NCBI RefSeq assembly: GCF_016908015.1 | Contig: NZ_JAFBDB010000001.1 | Span: forward strand, 124,001-188,000 | Origin: Clostridium pascui | Lineage (GTDB): Bacteria; Bacillota; Clostridia; Clostridiales; Clostridiaceae | Direction: 5' to 3' | Length of the DNA stretch: 64,000 bases | In this document: piece after piece, positions 42,856 to 51,778 of the stretch | Layout of the letters: the number at the start of each line of letters is the position of its first letter | Numbering within the stretch: position 1 is the stretch's first letter | Translations under genes and position numbers: made by a program | The notes under the pieces: model-generated | Databases searched by the model: none | What the model was told of the DNA's origin: nothing | What the model saw: the letters and a program-made list of their open reading frames with translations, nothing else

Positions 42856-43314
42856 ATGGAGAGGTGTAATAAAAGATTAGGAATAGTATTCTTTATATTA
42901 ATTACAATCTTTACACTTGGTAGTTCATATCAGATAAACATTTCTAGTCTTAAAAGACAGGATTTAAGCAGTTGATGTAAAAAGACAAACGACAAAAAGG
43001 CATAAAATAATGATTTTACAGTAAGTGTTATAATAGGATATATATTCATTGCTATTGCCTTTGCAAATATCATTGGCTATTTGATAAAGTAAGATGATTA
43101 GTTATTAATAATCAATAAGATTGAAGTTTATTCTATAGATCAAGGTGCCTTAGGTGGCTCTACTCGTGTAGATTTAGCAAAAAAATATTGTTATGTATTT
43201 AAGAAAAACCAGTGCATTTACCTTGGGGATTATGGAGAAAATAGGGATGTTAGATGGGTAGACAGTAATCATCTTCAAATTGGAAGTAAGATTATAGATG
43301 TTACATTGCAGTAA
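42856..43314 (+). pseudogene. DUF5412-like small protein gene with four in-frame stops
   Basis: A start ATG with ribosome site GGAGGG opens a frame that can be read for 153 codons without any frameshift. It is cut by stops at 42973 (TGA), 43003 (TAA) and a close TAA/TAG pair just before 43100. The pieces are a signal-like N-terminus (LGIVFFILITIFTLGSSYQI), a second hydrophobic stretch (VSVIIGYIFIAIAFANIIGY) and a C-terminus IEVYSIDQGALGGSTRVDLA ... NRDVRWVDSNHLQIGSKIID. That end matches the DUF5412 pattern of small exported proteins. It is decayed by point mutation only, so it was lost recently. Confidence 0.65.
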
Positions 43315-43342
43315 AAATTCATATGTAAGGAGAAATTTTGTT

Positions 43343-44248
43343 ATGATTAAAAATAAATTTATAAGGATATTATCTATGGTTATTGTGATAATTGCACTTA
43401 CATCATATAATCAATTAAAAAAAGCAGAGAATACTTATGGTACAACGAAAGAAGTGATTAATAATTCATTAAATAAAGATTTAAAAGTCTCAAGTAAGGA
43501 TAGTGATGAAAAGCTGGCTGATTTATTAAATAAATATAAAAACTTTAATATGTCAAACAGTAAATTTGAAAAGGGATATTACGATTACCATGGGACAATA
43601 AATAATAATCTCTTAATTCAAATGAGTATTTATCCATTACCAAATGAAATAGTTGGCTCATACTTTTATGAAAAACATGGAAAAGAAGTTAAGTTAAAGG
43701 GAAAAGCAGAAGGAAAGGATATTATACTATATGAATATGATCAATCAGGCAAGAATACAGGAATATTCAAAGGAACTATGGATACAGTAGATAAAATTCA
43801 GGGAACTTGGATAAGTGGAAACGGAAAAATAAGCTATCCATTTAGTTTATCACTTAAGAGTATTCTTCCTGGAAGTCAATATGGAAAAAGATATGCAGTA
43901 GCAGTAGGTGAAACAAGTGATGAAGATGTAGAGAAATTTGCTAACAAAATTCAAGGTTATATAATAAATAATAATAAAGAAAAGCTGGCTGAAGAGATGA
44001 GTTATCCAATCAGTGTTAAAATAAACGGGAAGAATACTAAAATACAAAATAAAGCTGAATTTATTAAGAATTATGATTTGATTTTTAATCCTAGCTATAA
44101 ACAAGCAATGACTAATGCACCTGCAAAATATATGTTTGCAAATTACAAGGGAATCATGTTCGGAGAAGGGCAATACAATATGTGGATTAATGAAATTGCA
44201 TCTAATAATGGTACTTCTAAGTTAATGGTAACGGCTGTAAATAATTAA
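43343..44248 (+). CDS. Exported protein of unknown function, lipobox-like signal without cysteine
   Basis: A 301-residue protein starting at the ATG after AAGGAGAAA. The N-terminus (IKNKFIRILSMVIVIIALTS then YNQLKKAEN) looks like a lipoprotein signal, but the expected Cys after LTS is Tyr (TAT instead of TGT). The mature part is Lys/Asn-rich with two possible domains. Residues about 50-190 (FEKGYYDYHGTINNNLLIQM, IQGTWISGNGKISYPFSL) are beta-rich. Residues about 200-300 (DEDVEKFANKIQGYIINNNK, LAEEMSYPISVKINGK) resemble clostridial envelope proteins. No enzyme motif is seen. It follows the DUF5412-like remnant by 28 bp. Confidence 0.65.
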   Translation: MIKNKFIRILSMVIVIIALTSYNQLKKAENTYGTTKEVINNSLNKDLKVSSKDSDEKLADLLNKYKNFNMSNSKFEKGYYDYHGTINNNLLIQMSIYPLPNEIVGSYFYEKHGKEVKLKGKAEGKDIILYEYDQSGKNTGIFKGTMDTVDKIQGTWISGNGKISYPFSLSLKSILPGSQYGKRYAVAVGETSDEDVEKFANKIQGYIINNNKEKLAEEMSYPISVKINGKNTKIQNKAEFIKNYDLIFNPSYKQAMTNAPAKYMFANYKGIMFGEGQYNMWINEIASNNGTSKLMVTAVNN

Positions 44249-44275
44249 AGACAAAGGAATTATACTAAGGACACT

Positions 44276-44313
44276 AACACTGTATTATTCAAATTGGATT
44301 TTACAGTGTTTTT
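44276..44313 (+). terminator. Intrinsic terminator
   Basis: AACACTGTA-17 nt-TACAGTGTT then TTT. It ends the exported-protein gene. The rest of the gap to 44554 is AT-rich promoter-type DNA without a gene. Confidence 0.85.
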
Positions 44314-44554
44314 GCATCTCAACATAGGTATAAAATTGTAATTATATAAATTAGAGAATTTTAATGTTTAGTAGGAATATATTATCAAACATGAAATAAA
44401 ATATTAATAAGAGTGTATATAGAATTTCAGAAGAATAACACTTTTTAGATTGCTATTGAAAAAATTCATTTGTTATACACTATTAATTGTTGCTATGTAA
44501 AATAAATTTACGCGATTAATATCATTTACTTAAAATTTGGGGGCAAGCTATACT

Positions 44555-45661
44555 ATGATTACTGAACTATTTATAAATTCATGTATTTTGATAGCATTTA
44601 TTAGTATATCTCAAAACTTTGTCATGAAAAAGGATATAAACAAAAATTCTTCAATAGCTCTAAAAATTCTAACTGGAACTTATGCAGGCTTACTAGGAAT
44701 TTTACTAATGCTATTTAGTATACGAGTTACCCCTTCAATAATAACTGATTTTCGGGCTTTACCAATTCTTTTGTCCGCAATTTATGGAGGGTTTTTACCT
44801 ACAATTATAGCATCACTAATAATGGGAGCCTTTCGTATTTTATATTTCGGAATTTCTAACGCCTCTCTAATTGCACTAATAGTTATATTACTAATGGGAT
44901 CTGGCTTTAGCACTATCAATTTAGTAAAATCAGAAATGAAAGGCAAATGGATTTATTCCATTACGTATTCACTATTAGTAAACACTATTGCAATGCCAAT
45001 TCTTATTAAAGATTCAATGCTTCTATTTAAAGTTTTCACTGTATATTGTGTCAGCACGCTGCTTATGTCATATTTCATATTCAAATTTACAGAGTATTTA
45101 AGTGAATCTGTACAATCATATAGAAGATTAAAAAGTGAAGCCACCATAGACTTTTTGACTGGTTTAAATAATGTAAGGCAGTTTGATAATATGTTCAATA
45201 TTGTGGCTCAACAGACAATAAGAAATGGAGAAGAACTATCGCTATTATTTTTAGATATTGACTATTTCAAAAAAATTAATGATACATTTGGACATAGCTC
45301 TGGAGATATGATATTAAAAGACTTGGCTGTTATTTTAAGTAATACATGCAGAGTTTACGATGTAATATCTCGTAATGGAGGTGAAGAGTTCTCTGTGCTT
45401 TTAGCAAACTGCCCAGCTGCTCATGCATTGGAAGTGGCAGAGAGAATAAGAAAAAATGTTGAAGGAAATAAATTTTATATTTCTAATAAAGTTAATATTA
45501 ATATAACAGTTTCATTAGGGATTTCAACATATCCCAATATAACTAGTAATATAGATAACCTTCTTGAACATGCAGATACTGCATTATATGAGGCTAAAAA
45601 AACAGGTAGAAATAAAGTGGTCTTATATAACAGCAAAGATCAACTAACAAATGTAAATTAG
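44555..45661 (+). CDS. Diguanylate cyclase with 5TM-5TMR sensor
   Basis: A 368-residue membrane protein. Residues 1-185 contain about six helices of the 5TM-5TMR_LYT type (RALPILLSAIYGGFLPTIIA, SLIMGAFRILYFG). A GGDEF domain follows from about 205 (ATIDFLTGLNNVRQFDNMFN, LFLDIDYFKKINDTFGHSSG). The active loop is GGEEF (RNGGEEFSVLLA), and RVYD five residues before it is an intact inhibitory I-site. It should therefore make cyclic-di-GMP and be feedback-inhibited. The start is the ATG after a GGGGGC site; a TTG 18 bases earlier is less likely. No c-di-GMP riboswitch was recognised in the window. Confidence 0.9.
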   Translation: MITELFINSCILIAFISISQNFVMKKDINKNSSIALKILTGTYAGLLGILLMLFSIRVTPSIITDFRALPILLSAIYGGFLPTIIASLIMGAFRILYFGISNASLIALIVILLMGSGFSTINLVKSEMKGKWIYSITYSLLVNTIAMPILIKDSMLLFKVFTVYCVSTLLMSYFIFKFTEYLSESVQSYRRLKSEATIDFLTGLNNVRQFDNMFNIVAQQTIRNGEELSLLFLDIDYFKKINDTFGHSSGDMILKDLAVILSNTCRVYDVISRNGGEEFSVLLANCPAAHALEVAERIRKNVEGNKFYISNKVNINITVSLGISTYPNITSNIDNLLEHADTALYEAKKTGRNKVVLYNSKDQLTNVN

Positions 45662-45846
45662 ATGTATAGGATAATAAATCCTATCTGCTGGAGCAGCCTT
45701 TGATTTAAGATATTTCTTTTTAACCATTGCAAGTGTTGCTTCTTTTATCAACGCTTATAACTTACATAAGAAAATATAAACCTATAAAATAGCATGAGAG
45801 AAAAATATGAATACAAATAGAGAAGAAAATAGATATTCTAATTTGT

Positions 45847-45881
45847 AAGTTGTGATTTATTAATAAATTACAACTTTTTTT
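45847..45881 (+). terminator. Intrinsic terminator next to the IS200 left end
   Basis: AAGTTGTGATTTA-TTAA-TAAATTACAACTT then TTTTT. The IS element begins 8 bp further on. IS200/IS605 elements often lie beside terminator stems. A smaller hairpin TAGGAT/ATCCTA is at 45666-45682. Confidence 0.85.
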
Positions 45882-46012
45882 GTTTAATGAATACCACCGG
45901 TTATACCGGTGGTTCTAAAAGGCTTTTAGCTATGCGTAGAAAAAATAGAACCTCCTTGTTAAAATGGAAGTAGGTTTGCCGACCACAACCAAACAAAGGA
46001 GGTATATCCAAT

Positions 46013-46486
46013 ATGGATAATAGTAGTTTAGCACATAGTAAATGGAATTGTAAATATCACATAGTATTCGCGCCAAAATATAGGAGGCAAATAATATATG
46101 GAAAAATCAAGGCTGATATAGGTCAAATATTAAGAAAGTTATGTGAGAACAAGGGAGTAGAAATAATAGAAGCAAATGCTTGCAAAGATCATATACATAT
46201 GCTTGTAAGTATACCACCAAAATTAAGTGTATCTCAATCTATGGGATATTTAAAAGGAAAAAGTTCATTGATGATATTTGATAGGCATGCAAATTTAAAA
46301 TATAGATATGGAAATAGGCAGTTTTGGTGTAAGGGATACTATGTTGATACAGTAGGCAGAAATAAAAAAGTTATAGAAGAATATATAAAAAATCAAATAC
46401 AAGAAGATATAGCATACGAACAAATGAGCTTGGAAGAATATGTAGACCCGTTTACGGGTGAGCCTGTAACGCAAGGTAAAAAATAA
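46013..46486 (+). CDS. tnpA: IS200/IS605 transposase TnpA (Y1 HUH)
   Basis: A 157-residue single-strand DNA transposase of full length. The HUH metal motif is in ACKDHIHMLVSIPP (HIH). The catalytic tyrosine is in FWCKGYYVDTVGRN, and the following VIEEYIKNQ helix holds the conserved Gln/Lys region. N-terminal AHSKWNCKYHIVFAPKYRRQ is the standard opening. No stop or frameshift is present, so it should be active. The ribosome site is AAAGGAGGTATAT; it lies close behind the left-end hairpin structures that limit its expression in IS200. Confidence 0.95.
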   Translation: MDNSSLAHSKWNCKYHIVFAPKYRRQIIYGKIKADIGQILRKLCENKGVEIIEANACKDHIHMLVSIPPKLSVSQSMGYLKGKSSLMIFDRHANLKYRYGNRQFWCKGYYVDTVGRNKKVIEEYIKNQIQEDIAYEQMSLEEYVDPFTGEPVTQGKK

Positions 46487-46489
46487 AAC

Positions 46490-46584
46490 CCCTTTTAGGG
46501 GTAGCCTGAGAAAACTTGCGGTCGGCAGACTGTTCAGTGTGCGAGTAGCACAGCCAGTAACAGAGCCTTATAGGCGCAGAGCAA
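46490..46584 (+). other. Structured tail between tnpA and the right-end hairpin
   Basis: About 95 bp with no gene, GC-richer than the rest of the element. It holds a hairpin ACCCC-TTTT-AGGGGT (46488-46502). A nested stem CTGTT..GTGTGC-GAGTA-GCACA..AACAG follows at about 46529-46562, in sequence resembling neither host DNA nor tnpA. The position is that of the omega-RNA in TnpB-carrying relatives, but tnpB is missing. It could be a noncoding RNA, or sequence needed for right-end processing. Confidence 0.4.
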
Positions 46585-46682
46585 ACCACCCGTTTTACGG
46601 GTGGTCCTGATTATTTATAAAATTGTCCCTGGAACTAATTTTAAAATAGGAGAAATATTAATCATAAAATTTATACGTTTTT

Positions 46683-46760
46683 AATACATAAGTATGGTAG
46701 TGAGGTCTTAAAGTAAATAAAAAAGCCAAAATACTTATGTATTTACTTCAGAGGCCTTTT
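46683..46760 (+). promoter_or_regulatory. Gal operon leader with competing inverted repeats
   Basis: A perfect 13-bp inverted repeat AATACATAAGTAT (46683-46695) / ATACTTATGTATT (46731-46743) overlaps a second one, AAGTAAAT (46711-46718) / ATTTACTT (46741-46748). It also overlaps a third, AAAAGCC (46720-46726) / GGCCTTTT (46753-46760), which ends in a T-rich run. The first stem shares bases with the other two, so they exclude each other. This is the architecture of a transcription attenuator. It starts 70 bp after the IS element and ends 32 bp before the galT start. Confidence 0.5.
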
Positions 46761-46792
46761 CATTAAACATAGAGAAGGGAATGGATGTTTAT

Positions 46793-48352
46793 ATGGAGAA
46801 AATAAATATTTCTTTTGAGATTGATAGATTATTACAATTTGCATTAAAACATAAAATGATTGAAAAAGTGGATATCATACCATCAAGGAATGCCTTAATT
46901 GATTTACTTAATGTGGATGAATATTTGTCCGTCGACATACCTAATGAAGATATAGAAACACCACAGGAAATCCTAGATAATATTTTAGCTTATGTAATAG
47001 ATAAGGGATTATTATCAGATAACACAGTAACCTATAGAGATTTATTTGACACAAAAATCATGGGACTTCTTATGCCAAGGCAATCTGAAGTGATTAAGAA
47101 TTTCTTTAACACTTATAAAAATAAGGGTGCGCAATATGCTACGGATGAATATTATGAGCTTTCAAAGGCATCCAATTATATAAGAATGGATAGAATATCA
47201 CAAAATTTATATTGGAATACAAGAACAAACTATGGGGATTTAGATGTAACAATCAACTTATCTAAACCTGAAAAAGATCCTAAAGAAATAGCAGCTGCTA
47301 AAACAATGCCTGAAAGAAGCTATCCCAAATGTTTATTATGTATTGAAAATGTGGGTTATGCTGGGGGAATTAATCATCCGGCAAGGCAAAATCATAGGGT
47401 TATTCCTATTGATTTAAATGATGAACAATGGTATTTACAATATTCTCCCTATGTCTATTATAACGAGCACTGCATTCTTTTTTATGAAAAGCATGTTCCT
47501 ATGGAAATTTCCAATAAAACATTTAGCAGGTTACTTAGCTTTGTAGATAAGTTTCCACATTATTTTATGGGGTCAAATGCTGACTTACCCATAGTTGGCG
47601 GATCAATACTTAACCATGAACATTTTCAAGGAGGGAAACACACTTTTCCAATGGAAAAGGCGCCTATTGAATATTATTTTCCAAGCAAAGATGGTGAAAT
47701 TAAGATAGGAGTTTTAAAATGGCCTATGTCTGTCATAAGATTAAGCTCAAAAGATAAAGGTAAAATTATTGACTACTCCTCAAAGATTTTAACTTCGTGG
47801 CGAGAGTATAGTGATGAAGAACTGAGCATTGTTGCTTTTACAAAGGAAGATGGCAAGATTATTAATCACAATACTATAACTCCCATTGCAAGAAAAAATA
47901 AATATGGAGAATTTGAAATGGATTTAGTTCTTCGTAATAATAGGACAACGGATAAATACCCAGATGGAACATTTCATCCTCATAAAGAGCTTCACCATAT
48001 TAAAAAAGAGAATATAGGATTGATTGAGGTCATGGGATTAGCAGTACTGCCTGCAAGACTTAATATAGAGCTTAAAGAGATAGAAAAAATTCTTCAAGGA
48101 AGTGTAAAGCTTACTGATGAAATGAAAAAGGATAAAAATCAATCATTATATAAGCATCTACCATGGATACAAGAGTTAATTTATAAATATGGCACAAGAT
48201 GCAGTAATGAGAAAAGTAGCAAAATAATTAAAGATGAAGTGGGGTATAAATTCTTAAATGTTCTTATGGATGCTGGAGTTTACAAAAGGAATGAAGAAGG
48301 ATTTAAAGGACTAATTAAATTTGTAAATACTGTAAACTTTGAAGGGATGTAA
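46793..48352 (+). CDS. galT: UDP-glucose-hexose-1-phosphate uridylyltransferase, class II
   Basis: A 519-residue Leloir-pathway enzyme that swaps UDP between glucose-1-P and galactose-1-P. Length and blocks fit the Gram-positive class II GalT (LLMPRQSEVIKNFFNTYK, ERSYPKCLLCIENVGYAGGI, LPIVGGSILNHEHFQGGKHT), with the catalytic His in the HEHFQGGKH motif. I favour the ATG at 46793, 11 bases from GAAGGGA; an ATG at 46781 touches that site. First gene of galT-galK-mutarotase; 13 bp separate it from galK. No galE is in the window. Confidence 0.95.
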   Translation: MEKINISFEIDRLLQFALKHKMIEKVDIIPSRNALIDLLNVDEYLSVDIPNEDIETPQEILDNILAYVIDKGLLSDNTVTYRDLFDTKIMGLLMPRQSEVIKNFFNTYKNKGAQYATDEYYELSKASNYIRMDRISQNLYWNTRTNYGDLDVTINLSKPEKDPKEIAAAKTMPERSYPKCLLCIENVGYAGGINHPARQNHRVIPIDLNDEQWYLQYSPYVYYNEHCILFYEKHVPMEISNKTFSRLLSFVDKFPHYFMGSNADLPIVGGSILNHEHFQGGKHTFPMEKAPIEYYFPSKDGEIKIGVLKWPMSVIRLSSKDKGKIIDYSSKILTSWREYSDEELSIVAFTKEDGKIINHNTITPIARKNKYGEFEMDLVLRNNRTTDKYPDGTFHPHKELHHIKKENIGLIEVMGLAVLPARLNIELKEIEKILQGSVKLTDEMKKDKNQSLYKHLPWIQELIYKYGTRCSNEKSSKIIKDEVGYKFLNVLMDAGVYKRNEEGFKGLIKFVNTVNFEGM

Positions 48353-48365
48353 AGGGGGATGAGCT

Positions 48366-49529
48366 ATGCAGATTAATGAATTAAAAGAGGAATTTAGAAT
48401 GCTTTATGGTAGTGGAGAAATAAGAACCTTTACTTCTCCAGGAAGAGTAAATTTGATTGGAGAACATATAGATTACAATGGGGGATATGTGCTGCCATGT
48501 GCATTAGGCTTTGGAACCTATGCCTGTGCTCGTAAAAGGAACGATAGAAAAATAAATTTTGCTTCAACAAACTTCCATTTAAAAGTAGAAGTTGATATTG
48601 ATGAAATAAAGTTCAGTGAAAGCGATGAGTGGGCTAATTATCCCAAAGGTGTAATAGTAGAAATTATGAAAAAAGGATATAAGATTTCTGGTATGGACAT
48701 ACTTGTCAGCGGTAATATTCCAAATGGTGCTGGTTTGTCCTCCTCTGCATCTCTTGAAATGCTTATGGCAGTAATTATTGATAACCTGTTTAATGAAGGA
48801 AAGCTAGATAGGATTGAACTTGTGAAGCTTTGCCAAAGGGCAGAGAACACCTTTGTAGGAGTAAACTGCGGTATAATGGATCAGTTTGCTATAGGCATGG
48901 GCAAGCAAAATAAAGCTATATTATTAGACTGTAATACATTAAAGTATAACTATTGCAATGTAGATCTTAAAGATAACTGTCTTGTAATTTTAGATACAAA
49001 TAAGAGAAGAGCTTTAAATGAATCCAAATATAATGAAAGAAGAGCAGAATGCGAAGAAGCTTTAAGAATACTTCAAACACAAAAGCAAATAAATGCTCTT
49101 TGTGAATTAAGCATAGAAGAATTTAATGAAATGGAGAAGCTAATTAAAGAAGATAATGCGAGGAAAAGAGCAAAGCATGCAGTTTATGAGAATGAGAGAA
49201 CAAAGGAAGCTTATAAATATCTTAATGAAGGCAAAATAGAGAAATTTGGAAAGCTTCTTGCAGCATCTCACAATTCCCTTAGGGACTTATATGAAGTTTC
49301 AGGTAAAGAACTAGACACCATTGTTGATGAAGCTTTAAAAGCTAAGGGATGCCTTGGAGCAAGAATGACCGGTGCAGGTTTTGGGGGATGTGCTATTGCT
49401 ATTGTAAAAAAGGCTAAATTAGATAATTTTATTGATATAGTAAGAGAAAATTATAAAAGTAAAATAGGATATGAGCCAAGCTTTTACCTTAGCGGCATTG
49501 GTGATGGAACCGAAGAAATATATTCTTAA
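48366..49529 (+). CDS. galK: Galactokinase
   Basis: A 387-residue GHMP kinase that phosphorylates galactose at C1. The galactokinase signature SPGRVNLIGEHIDYNGGYVL is at the N-terminus. The ATP loop is NIPNGAGLSSSASLEMLMAV, the catalytic Asp region GVNCGIMDQFAIGMG, and the third motif GARMTGAGFGGCAIAIV. It is of standard length and complete. The start follows AAAGGGGGATGAGCT and lies in the galT-galK operon, so its expression should follow the upstream leader. Confidence 0.97.
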   Translation: MQINELKEEFRMLYGSGEIRTFTSPGRVNLIGEHIDYNGGYVLPCALGFGTYACARKRNDRKINFASTNFHLKVEVDIDEIKFSESDEWANYPKGVIVEIMKKGYKISGMDILVSGNIPNGAGLSSSASLEMLMAVIIDNLFNEGKLDRIELVKLCQRAENTFVGVNCGIMDQFAIGMGKQNKAILLDCNTLKYNYCNVDLKDNCLVILDTNKRRALNESKYNERRAECEEALRILQTQKQINALCELSIEEFNEMEKLIKEDNARKRAKHAVYENERTKEAYKYLNEGKIEKFGKLLAASHNSLRDLYEVSGKELDTIVDEALKAKGCLGARMTGAGFGGCAIAIVKKAKLDNFIDIVRENYKSKIGYEPSFYLSGIGDGTEEIYS

Positions 49530-49546
49530 GAATAAGGGAGAAGATA

Positions 49547-50476
49547 ATGATTTCAAATATAGAATTTAAAGAACGCCATGCTATTAAAATTGAGAATGAC
49601 TTCTTAAGGGTTATAGTGATTCCAGAACTAGGAGGCAAGATAGCTTCAATTTTTAGAAAAGATAAGGAGTTTGAACTTTTATTTCAAAATAAAGAACAGG
49701 TTTACAAAACTCCACAATTATATTCATCCTTTGAAGATTTTGATGCTTCAGGATTTGATGATGCTTTTCCTACGATTGATGAAAGCAATGTACTTATAAA
49801 TGGGAAAAATGTAGTTTATCCAGATCATGGTGAAATATGGACTGCAAAATTTGATGATAAACTAGAAAATGAAAAGATAATTTTAAAGTATAAAAGTGCT
49901 ATTTTAGATTATGATTATAAGAAAACTATATATTTACAAGGTGATAGGGTAATAGCTGAATATATCATAATAAACTACGGAGAAACGGAGTTCCCGTGTA
50001 TATGGGCAATGCATTGTCTTATAAACTGTGAAAAAGATATGCAGCTTTTTTTTCCAGAGGGAACTGATAAGGTTATAAATGTACATGAAAGTAAATATCT
50101 TGGTGAAGTTTCTAAAGTACATTCTTATCCTGTTACAAAAGATGAGAATGGAAACAATATTTATTTAGATAGAGTGCTTGATATAACTTCCGATAATGAA
50201 GAAAAATATTATGCTCATGGAGCAGTTAAGGATGGAAAATGCGGTGCTTATTATCCATCTAAAGATGTAATGTACAATGTATATTTTGATAAAGAAAAGC
50301 TTCCCTATGTTGGCTTTTGGGTGACTGAAGGGGGATTTAGAGGAGATTATAACTGTGCACTTGAACCTGCAAATGGCTATTATGACACCATTGATATAGC
50401 TTCTAGGGAAGGAAAGATTTTAGTATTGAAACCAAAAGAAAATTTGGAATTTAGAATTGAGATTGAATTGAAATAG
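49547..50476 (+). CDS. Aldose 1-epimerase-like (galactose mutarotase fold) protein
   Basis: A 309-residue beta-sandwich protein of the mutarotase superfamily. Blocks are RVIVIPELGGKIASIFRKDK, GFDDAFPTIDESN, YPDHGEIWTAKF (His of the active site), IWAMHCLINCEK (second His region) and CALEPANGYYDTID. Member proteins interconvert sugar anomers, which feeds galactokinase with alpha-galactose. It is more distant from classical GalM than usual (the DUF5107/DUF4432 side), so the exact reaction is inferred from operon position. It is 17 bp after galK and ends in a terminator. Confidence 0.8.
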   Translation: MISNIEFKERHAIKIENDFLRVIVIPELGGKIASIFRKDKEFELLFQNKEQVYKTPQLYSSFEDFDASGFDDAFPTIDESNVLINGKNVVYPDHGEIWTAKFDDKLENEKIILKYKSAILDYDYKKTIYLQGDRVIAEYIIINYGETEFPCIWAMHCLINCEKDMQLFFPEGTDKVINVHESKYLGEVSKVHSYPVTKDENGNNIYLDRVLDITSDNEEKYYAHGAVKDGKCGAYYPSKDVMYNVYFDKEKLPYVGFWVTEGGFRGDYNCALEPANGYYDTIDIASREGKILVLKPKENLEFRIEIELK

Positions 50477-50546
50477 AAATATTCAAAATTTAAATATGTT
50501 TACTTAATAATTATATATGAACTAAATGAAACTAACGAATATATAG

Positions 50547-50584
50547 AAGACTATATTGGATGAATCTAATATGGTCTTTTGATT
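50547..50584 (+). terminator. Intrinsic terminator of the gal operon
   Basis: AAGACTATATT-10 nt-AATATGGTCTT (one G-U pair) then TT and a T-rich stretch. Confidence 0.8.
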
Positions 50585-50678
50585 TTGGATAACGAGAGGT
50601 GAACTGTACCATAGATGGGGGAGACTATCATTAAAACTACTGGTTAGAAATGTAAGAGAAAAAACAATATAAATTATA

Positions 50679-50741
50679 TTGCTATTTTATAAAAGTTCAT
50701 ATATAATGACTGTATCGATGATGATAATGATTTTCGTTATC
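50679..50741 (+). promoter_or_regulatory. Promoter and Fur box of the metal-uptake operon
   Basis: TTGCTA (50679-50684), 17-bp spacer and perfect -10 TATAAT (50702-50707). From 50723 to 50741 the sequence GATAATGATTTTCGTTATC matches the 19-bp Fur consensus (GATAATGATAATCATTATC) at 16 positions and is flanked by T and A that extend the dyad. The site would cover about +9 to +27, so iron-loaded Fur should block transcription. The first gene begins 97 bp later. The rest of 50585-50678 shows nothing notable. Confidence 0.8.
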
Positions 50742-50838
50742 AGTAACAAATGAATTATTATTTCTTGAGTCGAGTGTTAGCATCCAATATTCTCAGAAAA
50801 GACTTTAAGGAATTAATAGAGAGGGTGATAAAAACAAG

Positions 50839-51777
50839 TTGGTAAAGTACATAATAAAAAGGTTAATCTATTTAATACCTGTTTTACTTGGAATTACATT
50901 TTTAACTTTTGCGCTTACATACCTTTCACCGGGGGACCCGGCAGAACTAATGCTTAGCGCCACTGGAGTTACTCCTTCACCGGAGCTTATACAACAAGTT
51001 AGAGAAGGACTAGGATTAAATAAACCCTTTCTAACACAGTATTTACATTGGTTGACAGATGTGTTTAAGGGGAATTTCGGTACTTCTTATAAATATAACA
51101 AACCTGTATTAGATTTGATATTAAGAGCTTTACCTGCTACTTTTAAGCTTGCAGGGATGACCGTGCTAATGACGACGATTATAGCAATGCCATTAGGAAT
51201 AATATCAGCACTACATAGGAACAAGGCACTAGATAACATAATCAGAGCAGTGTCCTTTCTTGGGATATCATTGCCAGCACCTTGGATAGCACTAATACTG
51301 ATGTACATATTCGCACTGAAACTTAAAGTTTTGCCTGTGATGGGCTCTTCAAACTGGACAAGCATTATACTGCCTTCAGCTTCTATGACTATTTTATTAG
51401 CATCAAGATATACAAGGCAGGTAAGGATATCTATATTGGAAGAAATATCTCAGGAATATGTAATTGGTGCAAAAGCTAGAGGGATTAGAGGCAGAGTTAT
51501 ATTATTAAAACACGTTCTAAGAAGTTCATTAGTTCCTATTATAACTCTACTAGGATTATCTTTTGGAGTGCTACTTGGAGGAGCAGTTATTATAGAAACT
51601 ATCTTCTCTTGGCCAGGAGTGGGCAAGCTGGCTATTGAGGCTATATTTACAAGGGATTACCCATTAATACAAGGTTATGTAGTATGGATGACTGTTATTT
51701 ATATGTTGATTAATATGTTGGTGGATATTTCTTATTATATTTTAGATCCACGTATCCGTTTAGAAAAGAGGGTTTAA
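50839..51777 (+). CDS. ABC transporter permease, NikB/OppB type
   Basis: A 312-residue inner membrane protein with six helices. N-terminal YIIKRLIYLIPVLLGITFLT and FALTYLSPGDPAELMLSATG are the OppB/NikB opening. The coupling-loop motif is EEISQEYVIGAKARGIRGRV. The start is TTG after AGAGAGGGTG. It is the first gene of a five-gene importer preceded by a Fur box, so the cargo is probably a metal complex rather than a peptide. Its stop is followed by the second permease after one base. Confidence 0.9.
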   Translation: MVKYIIKRLIYLIPVLLGITFLTFALTYLSPGDPAELMLSATGVTPSPELIQQVREGLGLNKPFLTQYLHWLTDVFKGNFGTSYKYNKPVLDLILRALPATFKLAGMTVLMTTIIAMPLGIISALHRNKALDNIIRAVSFLGISLPAPWIALILMYIFALKLKVLPVMGSSNWTSIILPSASMTILLASRYTRQVRISILEEISQEYVIGAKARGIRGRVILLKHVLRSSLVPIITLLGLSFGVLLGGAVIIETIFSWPGVGKLAIEAIFTRDYPLIQGYVVWMTVIYMLINMLVDISYYILDPRIRLEKRV

Positions 51778-51778
51778 T

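Larger units (their letters stand above)
45890..46610 (+). mobile_element. IS200/IS605-family insertion sequence, intact
   Basis: About 720 bp with a left-end hairpin ACCACCGG-TTATA-CCGGTGGT (45894-45914) and a right-end hairpin ACCACCC-GTTTTAC-GGGTGGT (46585-46605). Only a Y1 transposase gene lies between. As usual for this family, there are no terminal inverted repeats and no target duplication. The left end matches the stranded copy at 24513. No tnpB is present. The exact cleavage sites cannot be fixed without an empty-site comparison. Confidence 0.88.
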
